Source: Sorangium aterium (GTDB lineage: Bacteria > Myxococcota_A > Polyangia > Polyangiales > Polyangiaceae). Taken from it: a stretch of DNA of 64,000 nt. The position numbers were made by a program, and so were the translations under genes. Of the stretch, positions 52,767 through 62,763 are shown in pieces; position 1 is the stretch's first letter; every line of letters begins with the position of its first letter. The notes beneath the pieces were generated by a model. That model was given only the letters and a program-made list of their open reading frames with translations, was not told the DNA's origin and did no database searches. The stretch lies in NCBI RefSeq assembly GCF_028368935.1, contig NZ_JAQNDK010000004.1, forward strand, positions 1,756,689 to 1,820,688. Direction: 5' to 3'.

Positions 52767-54722
52767 TCACGGCCCGCAGAGCTCCGGGTTCGGCGGCGGC
52801 GGCGCCGGGTACGCGTCCGTCGCCGTCTTTGCGAACTGGCACGCGAGATCGTCCGGCTGACACCCCGCCTGGGAGATGCACGCGCCGCTCTCGTCCGTCC
52901 CCTGGCACAGGCACTCCTCATCTCCCGGGTCGCAGATCTCGACGAGCTCCATCATCCCTTCGTCCTCGTGGTTCAGCTTGTGGCAGTGCAGCACGAACTG
53001 TCCCGTGAACCTCCGGGGGTTCATGATCACGTCGCGCGGCCCGTCCTCGGCCTGGACCCACATCGTGTCCCGCCAGTGGGCGAAGTTGGGCTCCTTGTTC
53101 GATTTGTTGGGGCACACGAGGAACGGGTTGATGTGGATATGGAACGGGTGCCCGTCGAACGCGCGGATCTCCCAGCGCTCCGGGCTCCCGGCGGTCATGA
53201 CGCGATCGCTCCGGTAGCCGCGGGCGCGCCGCTCGTCGAACTTGCGGCAGCTGATGTTCGGATCCGGGCAGATGCACACAGGGGCGTCCGGATCGACCTC
53301 GTGCGGGTGCTCTCCCGGGTCACATGACATGAGCGCCACATCGCTGCTGAGATCGGGCGGCTTGCTCCCCGGCGTGGGCACGAGGAGCACCACCTTCTGG
53401 TGCACGGTCTCGACCGAATCGCAGCTCACCTCCATCTGCTCGCCGTCGACCGTGCCCGTCCACGAGGTGGGCGGCGCGAGCGCGGCCACGTCCGCCTCCG
53501 CGGGCAGGTTCACCTCGGTGGGCTCGCCCGCGCCCGGGTCCACGTCGACGATCGCGATCACGCTCCCCAGGAGATCGTTCGGCCGGCGCCCGACGAGGCA
53601 GAGCGTCTGCTTCCCTTCAGGCATCTTCACCATCACGTCGGCGCGGTACCCGGGAGAGACCCACACCGTGTCGCTCCTGTAGAACTGCGGGAGCGTCAGC
53701 CCGTCGCGCGCGATCTGCGTGGTCTCGATGGGCGTCTTGTCGAAGTCGGAGCACGAATCGTCCTTCGCGACGTGGAGCTTCATCCCCATCTCGTCCGGGC
53801 TGCCCGCGTAGACCATGCGCCAGCGCTCCACCTGCCCGGGGGGCGTCGTGAGCCGCGGCCTGAGCTTGCCGTTGATCAGCGTGGCCCGGAGCGACTCGAC
53901 GGCGAGGAAGTCGGTCACCGACAGGTTGTCCTCGGTGCACTCCTCTCCCTCCTTCAAGGGCACCGTGTTCTCGTGATCGATGGGCACCTGCGTCATGACC
54001 ATCACCCGCTCTCTGGCCTTGGCGATGCCGGGCAGCTCGTCGAGCGCGCCCTCGATGAGGAGCGCCCCGGCGGCCCCATCCATGACCTGGATGGCCGTGG
54101 AGCCGTGGATGTGAGGGTGGTACCAGTCCGTGCCCTCGTGGTGGATCCCGTCCTCGTCCAGGTCCCAGCGGTACCGGGCGCTCTCTCCCGGCCCCACCTC
54201 GTGCAGCACGTGGTCGCCGAAATACCTCCCTTCGGGCGCGCAGCCGTCCCCCTCGCACGGGTCCGCGGGATCGTCCGTCGCGAAGTTGGGCTGCACGTGC
54301 AGGCCGTGGCCGTGCAAGTTCGTCAGGTTGAAGTCGTGGCACGACCTGCTGCCATGGCCCATCATGCTCGCGATCTCGCGGAAGTCGCTCTTCGTGAAGT
54401 CGTTATGCAGGTTCACGTGGACCTTGCGATCCTCGCCCTTCGGAATGCGGATCGTGGGGCCGCTCGTCATTCCGTTGTACGCGCGGAGACAGAACCGGCG
54501 CCCGTCGATCTCGACCTCGCTCGGGCCGAAACGCAGCTCGTACGCTCCATCCGCGCCCGGCTGGAGCTCGGGGGGGTCCTCGTATGTGGACGTCGGCCGC
54601 GGCGTCGTGCTCGTCGTGCTCGTCTCCTCGCCTCCGCCGCAGCCTGCGAGCGCCGCGAGGGAGAGGGTTAGCGCCGCGAGCGAGCCTGTGCGCCTGAGCG
54701 TGTGCGAATCGTCTCGTGCCAT
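52767..54722 (-). CDS. Multicopper oxidase lipoprotein
   Basis: The 651-residue protein has a lipobox (LAALAGC28) and a Thr/Pro-rich spacer, then cupredoxin domains. All four copper motifs are recognisable: LHGHGLHVQP, WYHPHIHGS, GHPFHIHINPF and HCHKLNHEDEGMM. The last supplies the Cys-His pair to the trinuclear centre and a Met axial ligand of the type 1 copper. Such enzymes oxidise Cu(I), Mn(II), phenols or bilirubin with oxygen; the substrate is unknown. Extra Cys residues in the middle and C-terminal part (DPGDEECLC, CISQAGCQPDDLAC) suggest disulphides. The start at 54722 follows GGAGGAG. It is divergent from the LysR regulator 98 bp away. Confidence 0.9.
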   Translation of the reverse strand: MARDDSHTLRRTGSLAALTLSLAALAGCGGGEETSTTSTTPRPTSTYEDPPELQPGADGAYELRFGPSEVEIDGRRFCLRAYNGMTSGPTIRIPKGEDRKVHVNLHNDFTKSDFREIASMMGHGSRSCHDFNLTNLHGHGLHVQPNFATDDPADPCEGDGCAPEGRYFGDHVLHEVGPGESARYRWDLDEDGIHHEGTDWYHPHIHGSTAIQVMDGAAGALLIEGALDELPGIAKARERVMVMTQVPIDHENTVPLKEGEECTEDNLSVTDFLAVESLRATLINGKLRPRLTTPPGQVERWRMVYAGSPDEMGMKLHVAKDDSCSDFDKTPIETTQIARDGLTLPQFYRSDTVWVSPGYRADVMVKMPEGKQTLCLVGRRPNDLLGSVIAIVDVDPGAGEPTEVNLPAEADVAALAPPTSWTGTVDGEQMEVSCDSVETVHQKVVLLVPTPGSKPPDLSSDVALMSCDPGEHPHEVDPDAPVCICPDPNISCRKFDERRARGYRSDRVMTAGSPERWEIRAFDGHPFHIHINPFLVCPNKSNKEPNFAHWRDTMWVQAEDGPRDVIMNPRRFTGQFVLHCHKLNHEDEGMMELVEICDPGDEECLCQGTDESGACISQAGCQPDDLACQFAKTATDAYPAPPPPNPELCGP

Positions 54723-54820
54723 CGACTTGTCTCCTCCTTCCGCGACACTATCGAGCGGCGCCGCATGTGGATGGCCGAAGACGGTCACCCCTGGCTAGAA
54801 TGCGGACAGTGGCAGGGTGT

Positions 54821-55705
54821 ATGGACCTCGAAGAGCTTCGCGCCTTCCTCGCCGTGGTCGAGGCCGGCTCCTTCCTGGGCGCGGCCCGCGCGCTCGGCTC
54901 GTCGCGCACGACGCTCCGGCGTCAGGTCGCGTCGCTGGAGGCGCGCGCCGGCGTCCTCCTGCTCGAGAGCGTGCGGAACGGCGTCGTGCCGACCGAGGCC
55001 GGGCAGGTGCTCGCCCGGAAGGGGCGCGGCATGGTGCAGGAGGCCGCCGCGCTCCTCGCCTCGATCCGGGAGGTGGGCGACGCGCCCTCGGGCACCCTGC
55101 GGGTCATCCTGCCCGTGGGGCTGCCGCCGCACATGATGACGCCGCTCTTCGCCGCCGTTCGGAGCGCGTATCCGAGGCTCCACGTCCACTGCCGCTTCAG
55201 CAACGATCCGCTGGGGGAGGCGCTCACGGACATCGACATCGCTGTCCACTTCGGCGAGGACGCGCCGAGCGGACACTGGATATCGCACGTCGTCCTGCGC
55301 GTCCGCGAGTGGCTCATCGCCAGCCGCGCGTACCTGGAGAAGCGCGGCACGCCACGGACGATCGACGATCTGAAGCACCACGAGCTGTTCGCGTGGCAGG
55401 CCCCGGGCGAGGACGCGCGCACCTGGCGGACATGGCGGGGCGCGCCCTTCACCGTCCAGCCGGCCCTCATCGCGACGGACATCCACTTCATCCGGCACTG
55501 CTGCATCTCCGGCCTGGGCATCGGCCTCGTCCCCGACGCGCTCGTGCCCGACCCCGACGTGGGGCCGGGCGTGCTCGTGCCCGTGCTGCCCGACGTGGTG
55601 GGGCAGGAGCGGCCCGTGCGGCTCAGCGTCCCGGGGGCGCTGTCGGAGATACCGAAGATCAAGGTGTTCATCGGGCACGTGCGCGCGTCGCTCGGGAAGC
55701 TGTAG
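54821..55705 (+). CDS. LysR-type transcriptional regulator
   Basis: The 294-residue protein has an N-terminal winged helix (MDLEELRAFLAVVEAGSFLG, AARALGSSRTTLRRQVASLE) and the LysR effector-binding domain (TLRVILPVGLPPHMMTPLFA, DIDIAVHFGEDAPSGHW, GLGIGLVPDALV). It is transcribed divergently from the multicopper oxidase gene, separated by 98 bp, and the usual LysR arrangement would have it control that gene. The ATG at 54821 is preferred, with AGGG just upstream; an in-frame ATG at 54800 would add seven residues. The effector is unknown. Confidence 0.9.
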   Translation: MDLEELRAFLAVVEAGSFLGAARALGSSRTTLRRQVASLEARAGVLLLESVRNGVVPTEAGQVLARKGRGMVQEAAALLASIREVGDAPSGTLRVILPVGLPPHMMTPLFAAVRSAYPRLHVHCRFSNDPLGEALTDIDIAVHFGEDAPSGHWISHVVLRVREWLIASRAYLEKRGTPRTIDDLKHHELFAWQAPGEDARTWRTWRGAPFTVQPALIATDIHFIRHCCISGLGIGLVPDALVPDPDVGPGVLVPVLPDVVGQERPVRLSVPGALSEIPKIKVFIGHVRASLGKL

Positions 55706-55778
55706 CGGGGCGCCGATCGGAGCGCGCCGCCGCTGCGCCCTGCGCTCACGTCCTCTCAGCCCCATCCTCCACCTGCTG

Positions 55779-55808
55779 TTGCGAACGGACGGTAACCCGC
55801 CCTATACT
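55779..55808 (+). promoter_or_regulatory. Sigma-70-like promoter of the isoprenoid cluster
   Basis: TTGCGA (55779-55784) and TATACT (55803-55808) are separated by 18 bp, close to the consensus arrangement and rare in this GC-rich DNA. Transcription would start near 55815, only about 8 nt before the ATG of the upstream ORF at 55823. Confidence 0.6.
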
Positions 55809-55822
55809 CCGCGTTTGGCTTG

Positions 55823-55908
55823 ATGGCGCGTCACACGGCCCCCGATCCCGAGACCCTCAGCGATCCCGCGCGCGCCGCCGCCGCGGCCGTGCTCGACCCA
55901 TCCGGGCG

Positions 55909-55912
<4 letters not shown>
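55823..55912 (+). CDS. Short upstream ORF coupled to the polyprenyl synthase
   Basis: A 29-codon frame (MARHTAPDPETLSDPARAAA and nine more residues) starts about 15 bp after the promoter and ends in a TGA overlapping the synthase ATG (ATGA). It could be a leader that controls synthase translation by coupling, or an artefact of the synthase's true leader. The peptide has no recognisable function. Confidence 0.35.
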
Positions 55913-57081
<1,169 letters not shown>

Positions 57082-57084
57082 GTG

Positions 57085-57831
57085 ATGGAAGAGATCTTTC
57101 GGATGTTCGCGGAAGCCTATCGCGCCAGCGTGGCGCATCCGTTCCTGGGAGGCTCGCTGTCGGGAGCGCCGTTTGCGGGAGCTCCTCGCGGAGCTCCGCT
57201 GCCGGGGCCGTCGGGCGGCGAGCCGGCGGCGGCGGAGCACGCAGGTGCGTCGCCGCCGGGCCCCGCTGGCAGCCCATGGGGGGTCGCACCTGCGCCAGGA
57301 CTGCCGCATTCGCCCTCGATGTTCGACTGGATCCGCGTCCAGGCGCTCATCTACGAAGAGGTGCGGCGCATCCACGACCTCCTTGTCGAGCGCCTGGTCG
57401 CGCCGGCTTTGCACAGCTCCGCGCGAGGGCCGGATGGTGCCGCCGGGGCCGTGCCGCCCGAGGGGGCGACGGCCGATCCGCGCGAGCGCGAGGTCGTCGA
57501 CGTCTTGTGCCGGGCGCAGCTCCTCCTGTTCCGGCACCCCGTCGCGGCACAGGCCGCCTTTTCTACCCTGATCGCCGAGGGGAGGCGGTTCGCCGCGACC
57601 CCGGAGGGCGCCGCGTGGACGGCGGCGCTCGCGTCCTCGGATCTGCTCCGCCACGGCCGGCGTGTGTGGGATGCGGTGTCGCTCAACCTGTTGGAAGAAG
57701 ATCCAGAGACCATCGTCCCCTCGGCGTACCTGGAGGCACTGCTCAGCGCCGCGAAATCCGCCGATCTCGACGGCTTGCTGAACGCGTTGCGGGACGCGCT
57801 GGGGGAGGGCGGCCGTGCCCCTGCTCGATAG
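57085..57831 (+). CDS. Unknown protein of the isoprenoid cluster
   Basis: The 248-residue protein has a short amphipathic N-terminus (MEEIFRMFAEAYRASVAHPF), a Gly/Ala/Pro-rich linker (about 25-75) and a helical domain (FDWIRVQALIYEEVRRIHDL, VDVLCRAQLLLFRHPVAAQA, LEALLSAAKSADLDGLLNAL). I recognise no catalytic motif, signal peptide or TM. It starts 3 bp after the synthase stop and overlaps the next gene, so it is surely part of the operon. A scaffold or regulatory role is possible; no function can be assigned. Confidence 0.75.
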   Translation: MEEIFRMFAEAYRASVAHPFLGGSLSGAPFAGAPRGAPLPGPSGGEPAAAEHAGASPPGPAGSPWGVAPAPGLPHSPSMFDWIRVQALIYEEVRRIHDLLVERLVAPALHSSARGPDGAAGAVPPEGATADPREREVVDVLCRAQLLLFRHPVAAQAAFSTLIAEGRRFAATPEGAAWTAALASSDLLRHGRRVWDAVSLNLLEEDPETIVPSAYLEALLSAAKSADLDGLLNALRDALGEGGRAPAR

Positions 57832-58198
57832 CGTCCGCGACGAGTTCGCGAACCGCAATGCGCTCCTGCACCTTCTCCTGGGCGCCATCTCGATGGGCCG
57901 CAGGCTCGACGCGCTCCTCCCCGGTGCGCCGGCGATGTCGGAGCCGTCCGCGGGGGCACCCGAGAAGCGCCGCCTGCCGCCTCCGGACGGCGCCCCGCAC
58001 GGCACGTCGGCAGGCGATCCCCGCGGAGCCAGCGATCAGCTCCTCTATCTGGTGCTCGGCGCGATCTCCCTCCGCCGAGCGCTGATGGCCGAGCTCGAAC
58101 CCCTGCACGCCGCGCACGCCGCGGCCGTGCGGCAGGGCGCCGCGGGAGCGCAGGATCCCGCGGGACAGGCCGCGACGCTGCGGGATCTGCTCCGGTGA
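57815..58198 (+). CDS. Small unknown protein with duplicated LLGAIS motif
   Basis: The 127-residue protein starts at GTG 57815 inside the end of the previous gene (17-bp overlap). Two related helical stretches, LLHLLLGAISMGRRLDALLP and LLYLVLGAISLRRALMAELE, flank a Pro/Gly-rich centre, so it is an internal duplication. The hydrophobic faces suggest self-association or binding to a lipid or protein partner. The stop overlaps the next GTG start (GTGA). The family is unknown. Confidence 0.7.
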   Translation: MPLLDSVRDEFANRNALLHLLLGAISMGRRLDALLPGAPAMSEPSAGAPEKRRLPPPDGAPHGTSAGDPRGASDQLLYLVLGAISLRRALMAELEPLHAAHAAAVRQGAAGAQDPAGQAATLRDLLR

Positions 58199-59265
58199 TC
58201 CCCGCGCCGCCCTTCCCCGTGCCGTCACCGGAGATCACCGCCGCGCTGCCCGGGATCGATTACTTCCGGCGCTCGCCGTCGCGCCTCACCGGCAGAGCCG
58301 ATCACAAGGAGTGGCAGCACTTCCTGGTCCACACCGAGGCGGCTCACCTGCTCGTGAACTTCAACCTCACCGACGATCGCTGGGCTCGTGACGCGGTGCG
58401 CGCCGAGACCGCGCGGCTCATCGTGCTCGCGCGCGTCGGCGCCGGATGGGACGGCGAGATGGACCGCTTCGAGGAGACCGACGTCGAGGTGATCCCGGGC
58501 GGCATGAGCGCGCGCTTCGGCAGGAACGCGATGGGCTTCGAGGGCGGGCGGTACATGCTCTCGATCGCGCTGCGCGGCCGCCCGATCGCGGCCGAGCTCG
58601 AGCTCGTGCCGACGACCTTTCCCGCGCGCTGGTTGAATCAGCCGCTCTCGCGAGACAGGTACCTCTCGTGGGCGTTCGTGCCCCGCCTCATGGCGCGTGG
58701 CACCCTCTCCATCGGCGGCCGCGCCGAGCGCATCGAGTCCGCGCCCGCGTACCACGATCACAACTGGGGGCGCTTCCTCTGGGGCGACGATTTCTCGTGG
58801 GAGTGGGGCTCGGCGTTGCCGTGGGACGCGGGCAACGCGTGGAGCCTCGTCCACGTGCGGATGGCAGACCGCGGCCGCTCGGTGGTGCGCTATCAGGGGC
58901 TGTTCCTCTGGCGGGGCGCGCACCCGTTCCGGATCTTCCGCGACGAGGAGATGAGCGTGACCCACGACGGCTGCTTCGATCTTACGAGGCCGCTCAAGAT
59001 TCCACGCGTCATGGCGATGCTGTCGCCCGGCACGGCGAGCGACGTGCCGCGGCGGATGGAGGTGCGCGCGCGTGGCGGCGGCGACGACCTCCGGGTGTGC
59101 TTCGAGTCGGAGGACGTCGCTCAGGTGGTGATGCCGAGCGAGCAGGATCTGGAAGGGGTCGTCACGCTGAACGAGGTGAGCGGGCGGGTCACCGTGGAGG
59201 GGCGCGTCCGCGGCATGCGCGTCGAGATGGAGGGCCCCGGTGTCTTCGAGTTCATCCGCGACTAG
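58195..59265 (+). CDS. CrtC/AttH-like carotenoid-hydratase-family protein
   Basis: The 356-residue protein is a lipocalin-like double beta domain recognised by AYHDHNWGRFLW and FSWEWGSALPW, characteristic of the hydroxyneurosporene synthase (CrtC)/AttH group. It also has LSWAFVPRLMARGTLSIGG. CrtC hydrates the terminal isoprene double bond of carotenoids; other members isomerise or cyclise terpenoid and polyketide products. Acting on the polyprenyl product is the natural reading, but the reaction is inferred. It starts at GTG 58195, overlapping the previous stop by 4 bp. No signal peptide is seen. Confidence 0.78.
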   Translation: MIPAPPFPVPSPEITAALPGIDYFRRSPSRLTGRADHKEWQHFLVHTEAAHLLVNFNLTDDRWARDAVRAETARLIVLARVGAGWDGEMDRFEETDVEVIPGGMSARFGRNAMGFEGGRYMLSIALRGRPIAAELELVPTTFPARWLNQPLSRDRYLSWAFVPRLMARGTLSIGGRAERIESAPAYHDHNWGRFLWGDDFSWEWGSALPWDAGNAWSLVHVRMADRGRSVVRYQGLFLWRGAHPFRIFRDEEMSVTHDGCFDLTRPLKIPRVMAMLSPGTASDVPRRMEVRARGGGDDLRVCFESEDVAQVVMPSEQDLEGVVTLNEVSGRVTVEGRVRGMRVEMEGPGVFEFIRD

Positions 59266-59272
59266 GGGCTCC

Positions 59273-59692
59273 GTGGCGGCGCTGCTCGACGAGTCGTTCG
59301 CGACGCTGGCGAGGGAGCTGCCAGAGGCCTACGCGCGGATGTGCGCGCGGTTCGCCGGGAAGACGGTGCGGATCGAGGTGGACGGCGAGCGCTTCGTGGC
59401 CGCCTTCGAGAGCGCAGCGGCGCGCGTGCGCCGGGTGGGCACGGAGGACGACGTGGGCGCCGACGCGTCGATCACGACGAGCCGGCGAGCGATCCGGGAC
59501 GTGCTCGAGGCACGGCGGTCGCTCTCGGACGCGGTGCTCGCCGACGAGGTGGAAGCGGTGGCGCCGCTCGACAGCCTGGTGGAGGTCCTCGCCGGTCTAT
59601 CGATGTACGTGCACGGCGCTGTGCGGTGTCCGTCGTTCCCGCGGCTCCTAGAGCGGTTTCAGGGGCTGCTGGCGGGCGACGAGGAAGTGTGA
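59273..59692 (+). CDS. SCP2-like sterol/lipid-carrier domain protein
   Basis: The 139-residue protein has the pattern of an SCP2-type fold: KTVRIEVDGERFVAAFES, then DDVGADASITTSRRAIRDVL, then VEVLAGLSMYVHGAVRCPSF. Such domains bind hydrophobic ligands in a tunnel and carry them to enzymes. In this cluster it may hold the isoprenoid intermediate. GTG 59273 has AGGGG 5 nt upstream; a longer frame from GTG 59240 would overlap the previous gene. The assignment rests on pattern only. Confidence 0.58.
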   Translation: MAALLDESFATLARELPEAYARMCARFAGKTVRIEVDGERFVAAFESAAARVRRVGTEDDVGADASITTSRRAIRDVLEARRSLSDAVLADEVEAVAPLDSLVEVLAGLSMYVHGAVRCPSFPRLLERFQGLLAGDEEV

Positions 59693-59774
59693 GACTCCAG
59701 GAGGAGCGAGGCGGCGCCCTCCGCGGCCCCGAGCAAGCGACCTTGCACGACGATCCCGCTGCGACGAGGCTTCC

Positions 59775-62732
59775 ATGACGAACGTTGCAAATTCCGGTCT
59801 TCGAGAGAGCGAGCAAGAGGGCGCCGCCGAGGCCGGCGGCCATTCCGGTCCGCGCGTGACCGTCTACGGCGCTGGCATCGCCGGCCTCACCGTCGCGCAC
59901 GAGCTGGCTGAGCGTGGTTTCAAGGTCCGTGTCGTCGAGCGCGAAGAGGCCTACGACAGGCGCGGTGAGCTGCGCATGGCCATCGGCGGAGTCGCTCGCA
60001 CGCACTATGCGGCGGCGCGTCGCGACGATACCGGCAGGCCAAAGCCTATCCGGTGTACAAGCGAGCTCCGGACGGCGGAGGCGCGCCTCGATCCGGTCCG
60101 CAACCACCACGAGGCCGCTAGCGAACCCGGCGATGCGGACGACGAGCAGGTCGTGCGCGTGCACGCGAGCGCGTGGCGCCCGGTGGCCGTCCAGTTCGGG
60201 GTCGGGACCGACGAGCTCATGACCGGTCAGGACGAGGTGTTGAAGACCGAACTGGAGAGGTTCCTCCAGCACACGGACGACGAGGGGCTCCACCGGATTA
60301 CCGTGACAGGGTATGTCGACGCCGAGCGGTCCAAGGCGTCGCACGGGAACGCTGCCGGCGACGCGCTCCCGGCCGACAAACGCGGGGCCACGGCGCTCGC
60401 CGAAGCGCGGGCGCTCGTCGTCAGGCAGCGCGTCGAGGAAGTGTTGGCGGGCGCTCGCTGTGGATACCGAGGCCAGTTCCATGTCGAGCTGCGCGCCGCA
60501 CGTCCGGGAGAGCTCGCGGCCTCTGCCCTCGGCGAGCTCGTCGAGCACAACCGCATCGCCGTGGTCGACGTGCGCCGCATCATGCTTCCCGGCGAGCACG
60601 GCTTTCGATTCTTCCCCTCTTACTACAACCACGTGTTCGACTCGATGCGCCGGATTCCGTTCCTCGACGCGGAGGGGCAAGCGACCGGCCGCACGGTGTA
60701 CGACAACGTGATGCCGACGCCCAACCAAGGCATCGCCCAGAATGGGCTCAGTCCGCTCATCCTGCCGCGCTCACCCCCGGGGTCGGCCTATGAGCTGAAG
60801 GAGCGCTTCTCGGTGATGCGCGAGCTGGGCTACACGCCGCTCGATATCCTGCAGTTCATGCTGAGGACGGTCAGGTACATGTGCACCAGCTCGAAGCGAC
60901 GGGCAGCGGAGCTGGAGAGGATCTCCTGGTGGGAATTCCTCCAGGGGTACAATCCCGCGAATGGTACGTTGAGGTACAGGTACAGCGAGCGATTCACGCG
61001 GGACATCACGACACAGGCGCGGGCGCTCGCTTCGTTCGACGCGGTGTGGGGGGACGCGCGGACGTGCGGCAACACCTGGGTCCAGCTGTTCTTGAACTGG
61101 CTGCAACCGGCCGCGAAGGTCGACGGCACGCTCAACGGCCCCACGAGCGAGGCGTGGCTCGACCCGTGGAAACATTACCTCACGACGCGGCTCGATGTCG
61201 AGTTCGTGCAGGGGACGCTGGTCCGTGTCGAGTTGAAGGAGGAGAACGGGCGGCAGACAGTCGTGCCTCATGTGCGGCTGCTCAACGAGGCCGACGACGA
61301 GCGCGGCCCCGGGCCCCAGCGCGCTCTCTCGGACTACTACGTCATCGCGACGGATCCCAAGACTGCAGAGGAGGTGACCCGGGATCTCCGTGCTGCGCCC
61401 GATGGCCGCGGCCGGATCGGCGTCCCGCTCGGCTTGGATGGATTCACGACGCGGGTGCGTCCGCAGCCTCCCACGGAGGGGCCCGGCAAGGCACGCAGCC
61501 CGTCAGGCAAGTACGGTCTCGAGCTCTGGGATCGATTCCAGACCATGTCCGGCATCCAGTTCTTCTTCAAGAACGAAGATTTCAAGCTCAACGACGGCTA
61601 TGTCTTCTTCAACAAGGCGGCGTGGGCGCTGACCTCGATCAACAGCGTCCAGTTCTGGACCCAGCGGCCGACTGCGCTGCGCGACGGCTTCACCTCGCTC
61701 ATCAGCGTCGACCTCTGCGACTGGGGCGCGAAGGCCGATGGCGGCGAGGTGGCCGGCAAGTCGATGTGGGAGTGCACGGCGAACGAGATCGCCGACGAGG
61801 TCTGGCGCCAGCTCACGACGGAAATCAGGCTCGTCGCTCCGCCCGGGCACCTCGGGAGCCCGTTCGTCGGCCTTCCGCCGAACCCTACCTGGTTCCACAT
61901 CGATCGGAACATCGAACTCGGGACGGCGCCGCCCGACGTCGGGCGCCCGGTCAGCAACCGGACACCGTACCTCGTGCCCATCAAGGGCGACTGGCACAAC
62001 CGGCCGGGCGCCCAGCCTTGGGACCCGAGCCCGGCAGCTTTCAACCTCCCGCCGGAGCACCCGGAGGAACGGCGGCTCGATGGCGCGTGGCAGGCGAGGC
62101 ACGGCGGATACCTCGTTCACTGGGACAAACTCGTCTTCGCCGGCGTCTACCTCAAGACATTCACCCGCATGACGACCATGGAGGCCGCGAACGAATCCGG
62201 CCGGCATGCCGCGAACGCGATCCTCGATCATTGGCTCGCCACGTCCCCCGGGAGGTGGTCGCCGCCGCACCAGGAGGCTGCGCGAGCGCGCGCGGAGGAG
62301 GACGAGGCGAAGCGCATCGAGGAAGCACGGCATATGCGATCGAGCGTCTTCTACACGGCGACTCCACGCGGCGACTACTCCAAGATCTGGAACCCGGAGC
62401 GCTGGGAGATGCCTGAATTCCTGCTGGCCAAGCAGGTCGACGAGCGGTACTTCGACCTGGGCCTACCGCACCCGTGGGACATGTGGGGTGTGGAGACGAT
62501 CCCGTCGCTCCTCTCCCATACCCTCAACGCCACGATCGCCGGCGCCGCGCCGGACACGCGCGGCGCCTCCCCCCAGGACTCGATCGAGGCGGCGTTCGAG
62601 ACCATGCTGCGATCCATCTACCCCGAAGGTGGTTGGGTCGCGATGCTCGACGTTTTGCGCAGGTACTGCCGCGAGATCGACAGGCAGACGCACAAGACTG
62701 CTCAGGCCGCGCGCGGCGGGTCGAACCCATGA
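59775..62732 (+). CDS. FAD-dependent desaturase-type oxidoreductase with inserted OmpA-like domain
   Basis: The 985-residue protein starts as a flavin amine-oxidase/phytoene-desaturase-type enzyme: GAGIAG (32-37), VVEREEAYDRRG, GGVAR (71-75). The second family block, GEHGFRFFPSYYNHVFDSMR (273-292), usually follows about 30 residues later. Here about 190 residues intervene, including an OmpA-C-like module (VQFGVGTDELMTG, HRITVTGYVDAERSK, LAEARALVVRQRVEEVL, about 138-225). The C-terminal part (KLVFAGVYLKTFTRMTTMEA, 760-800) closes the FAD fold and is followed by a further 170 residues. There is no signal peptide. It would oxidise or desaturate the isoprenoid. The OmpA part could tether it to peptidoglycan or be a scaffold; both are speculation. 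Confidence 0.82.
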   Translation: MTNVANSGLRESEQEGAAEAGGHSGPRVTVYGAGIAGLTVAHELAERGFKVRVVEREEAYDRRGELRMAIGGVARTHYAAARRDDTGRPKPIRCTSELRTAEARLDPVRNHHEAASEPGDADDEQVVRVHASAWRPVAVQFGVGTDELMTGQDEVLKTELERFLQHTDDEGLHRITVTGYVDAERSKASHGNAAGDALPADKRGATALAEARALVVRQRVEEVLAGARCGYRGQFHVELRAARPGELAASALGELVEHNRIAVVDVRRIMLPGEHGFRFFPSYYNHVFDSMRRIPFLDAEGQATGRTVYDNVMPTPNQGIAQNGLSPLILPRSPPGSAYELKERFSVMRELGYTPLDILQFMLRTVRYMCTSSKRRAAELERISWWEFLQGYNPANGTLRYRYSERFTRDITTQARALASFDAVWGDARTCGNTWVQLFLNWLQPAAKVDGTLNGPTSEAWLDPWKHYLTTRLDVEFVQGTLVRVELKEENGRQTVVPHVRLLNEADDERGPGPQRALSDYYVIATDPKTAEEVTRDLRAAPDGRGRIGVPLGLDGFTTRVRPQPPTEGPGKARSPSGKYGLELWDRFQTMSGIQFFFKNEDFKLNDGYVFFNKAAWALTSINSVQFWTQRPTALRDGFTSLISVDLCDWGAKADGGEVAGKSMWECTANEIADEVWRQLTTEIRLVAPPGHLGSPFVGLPPNPTWFHIDRNIELGTAPPDVGRPVSNRTPYLVPIKGDWHNRPGAQPWDPSPAAFNLPPEHPEERRLDGAWQARHGGYLVHWDKLVFAGVYLKTFTRMTTMEAANESGRHAANAILDHWLATSPGRWSPPHQEAARARAEEDEAKRIEEARHMRSSVFYTATPRGDYSKIWNPERWEMPEFLLAKQVDERYFDLGLPHPWDMWGVETIPSLLSHTLNATIAGAAPDTRGASPQDSIEAAFETMLRSIYPEGGWVAMLDVLRRYCREIDRQTHKTAQAARGGSNP

Positions 62733-62763
62733 TCCGCGCGCCGCTACCCGCGGAAGATCAGCC

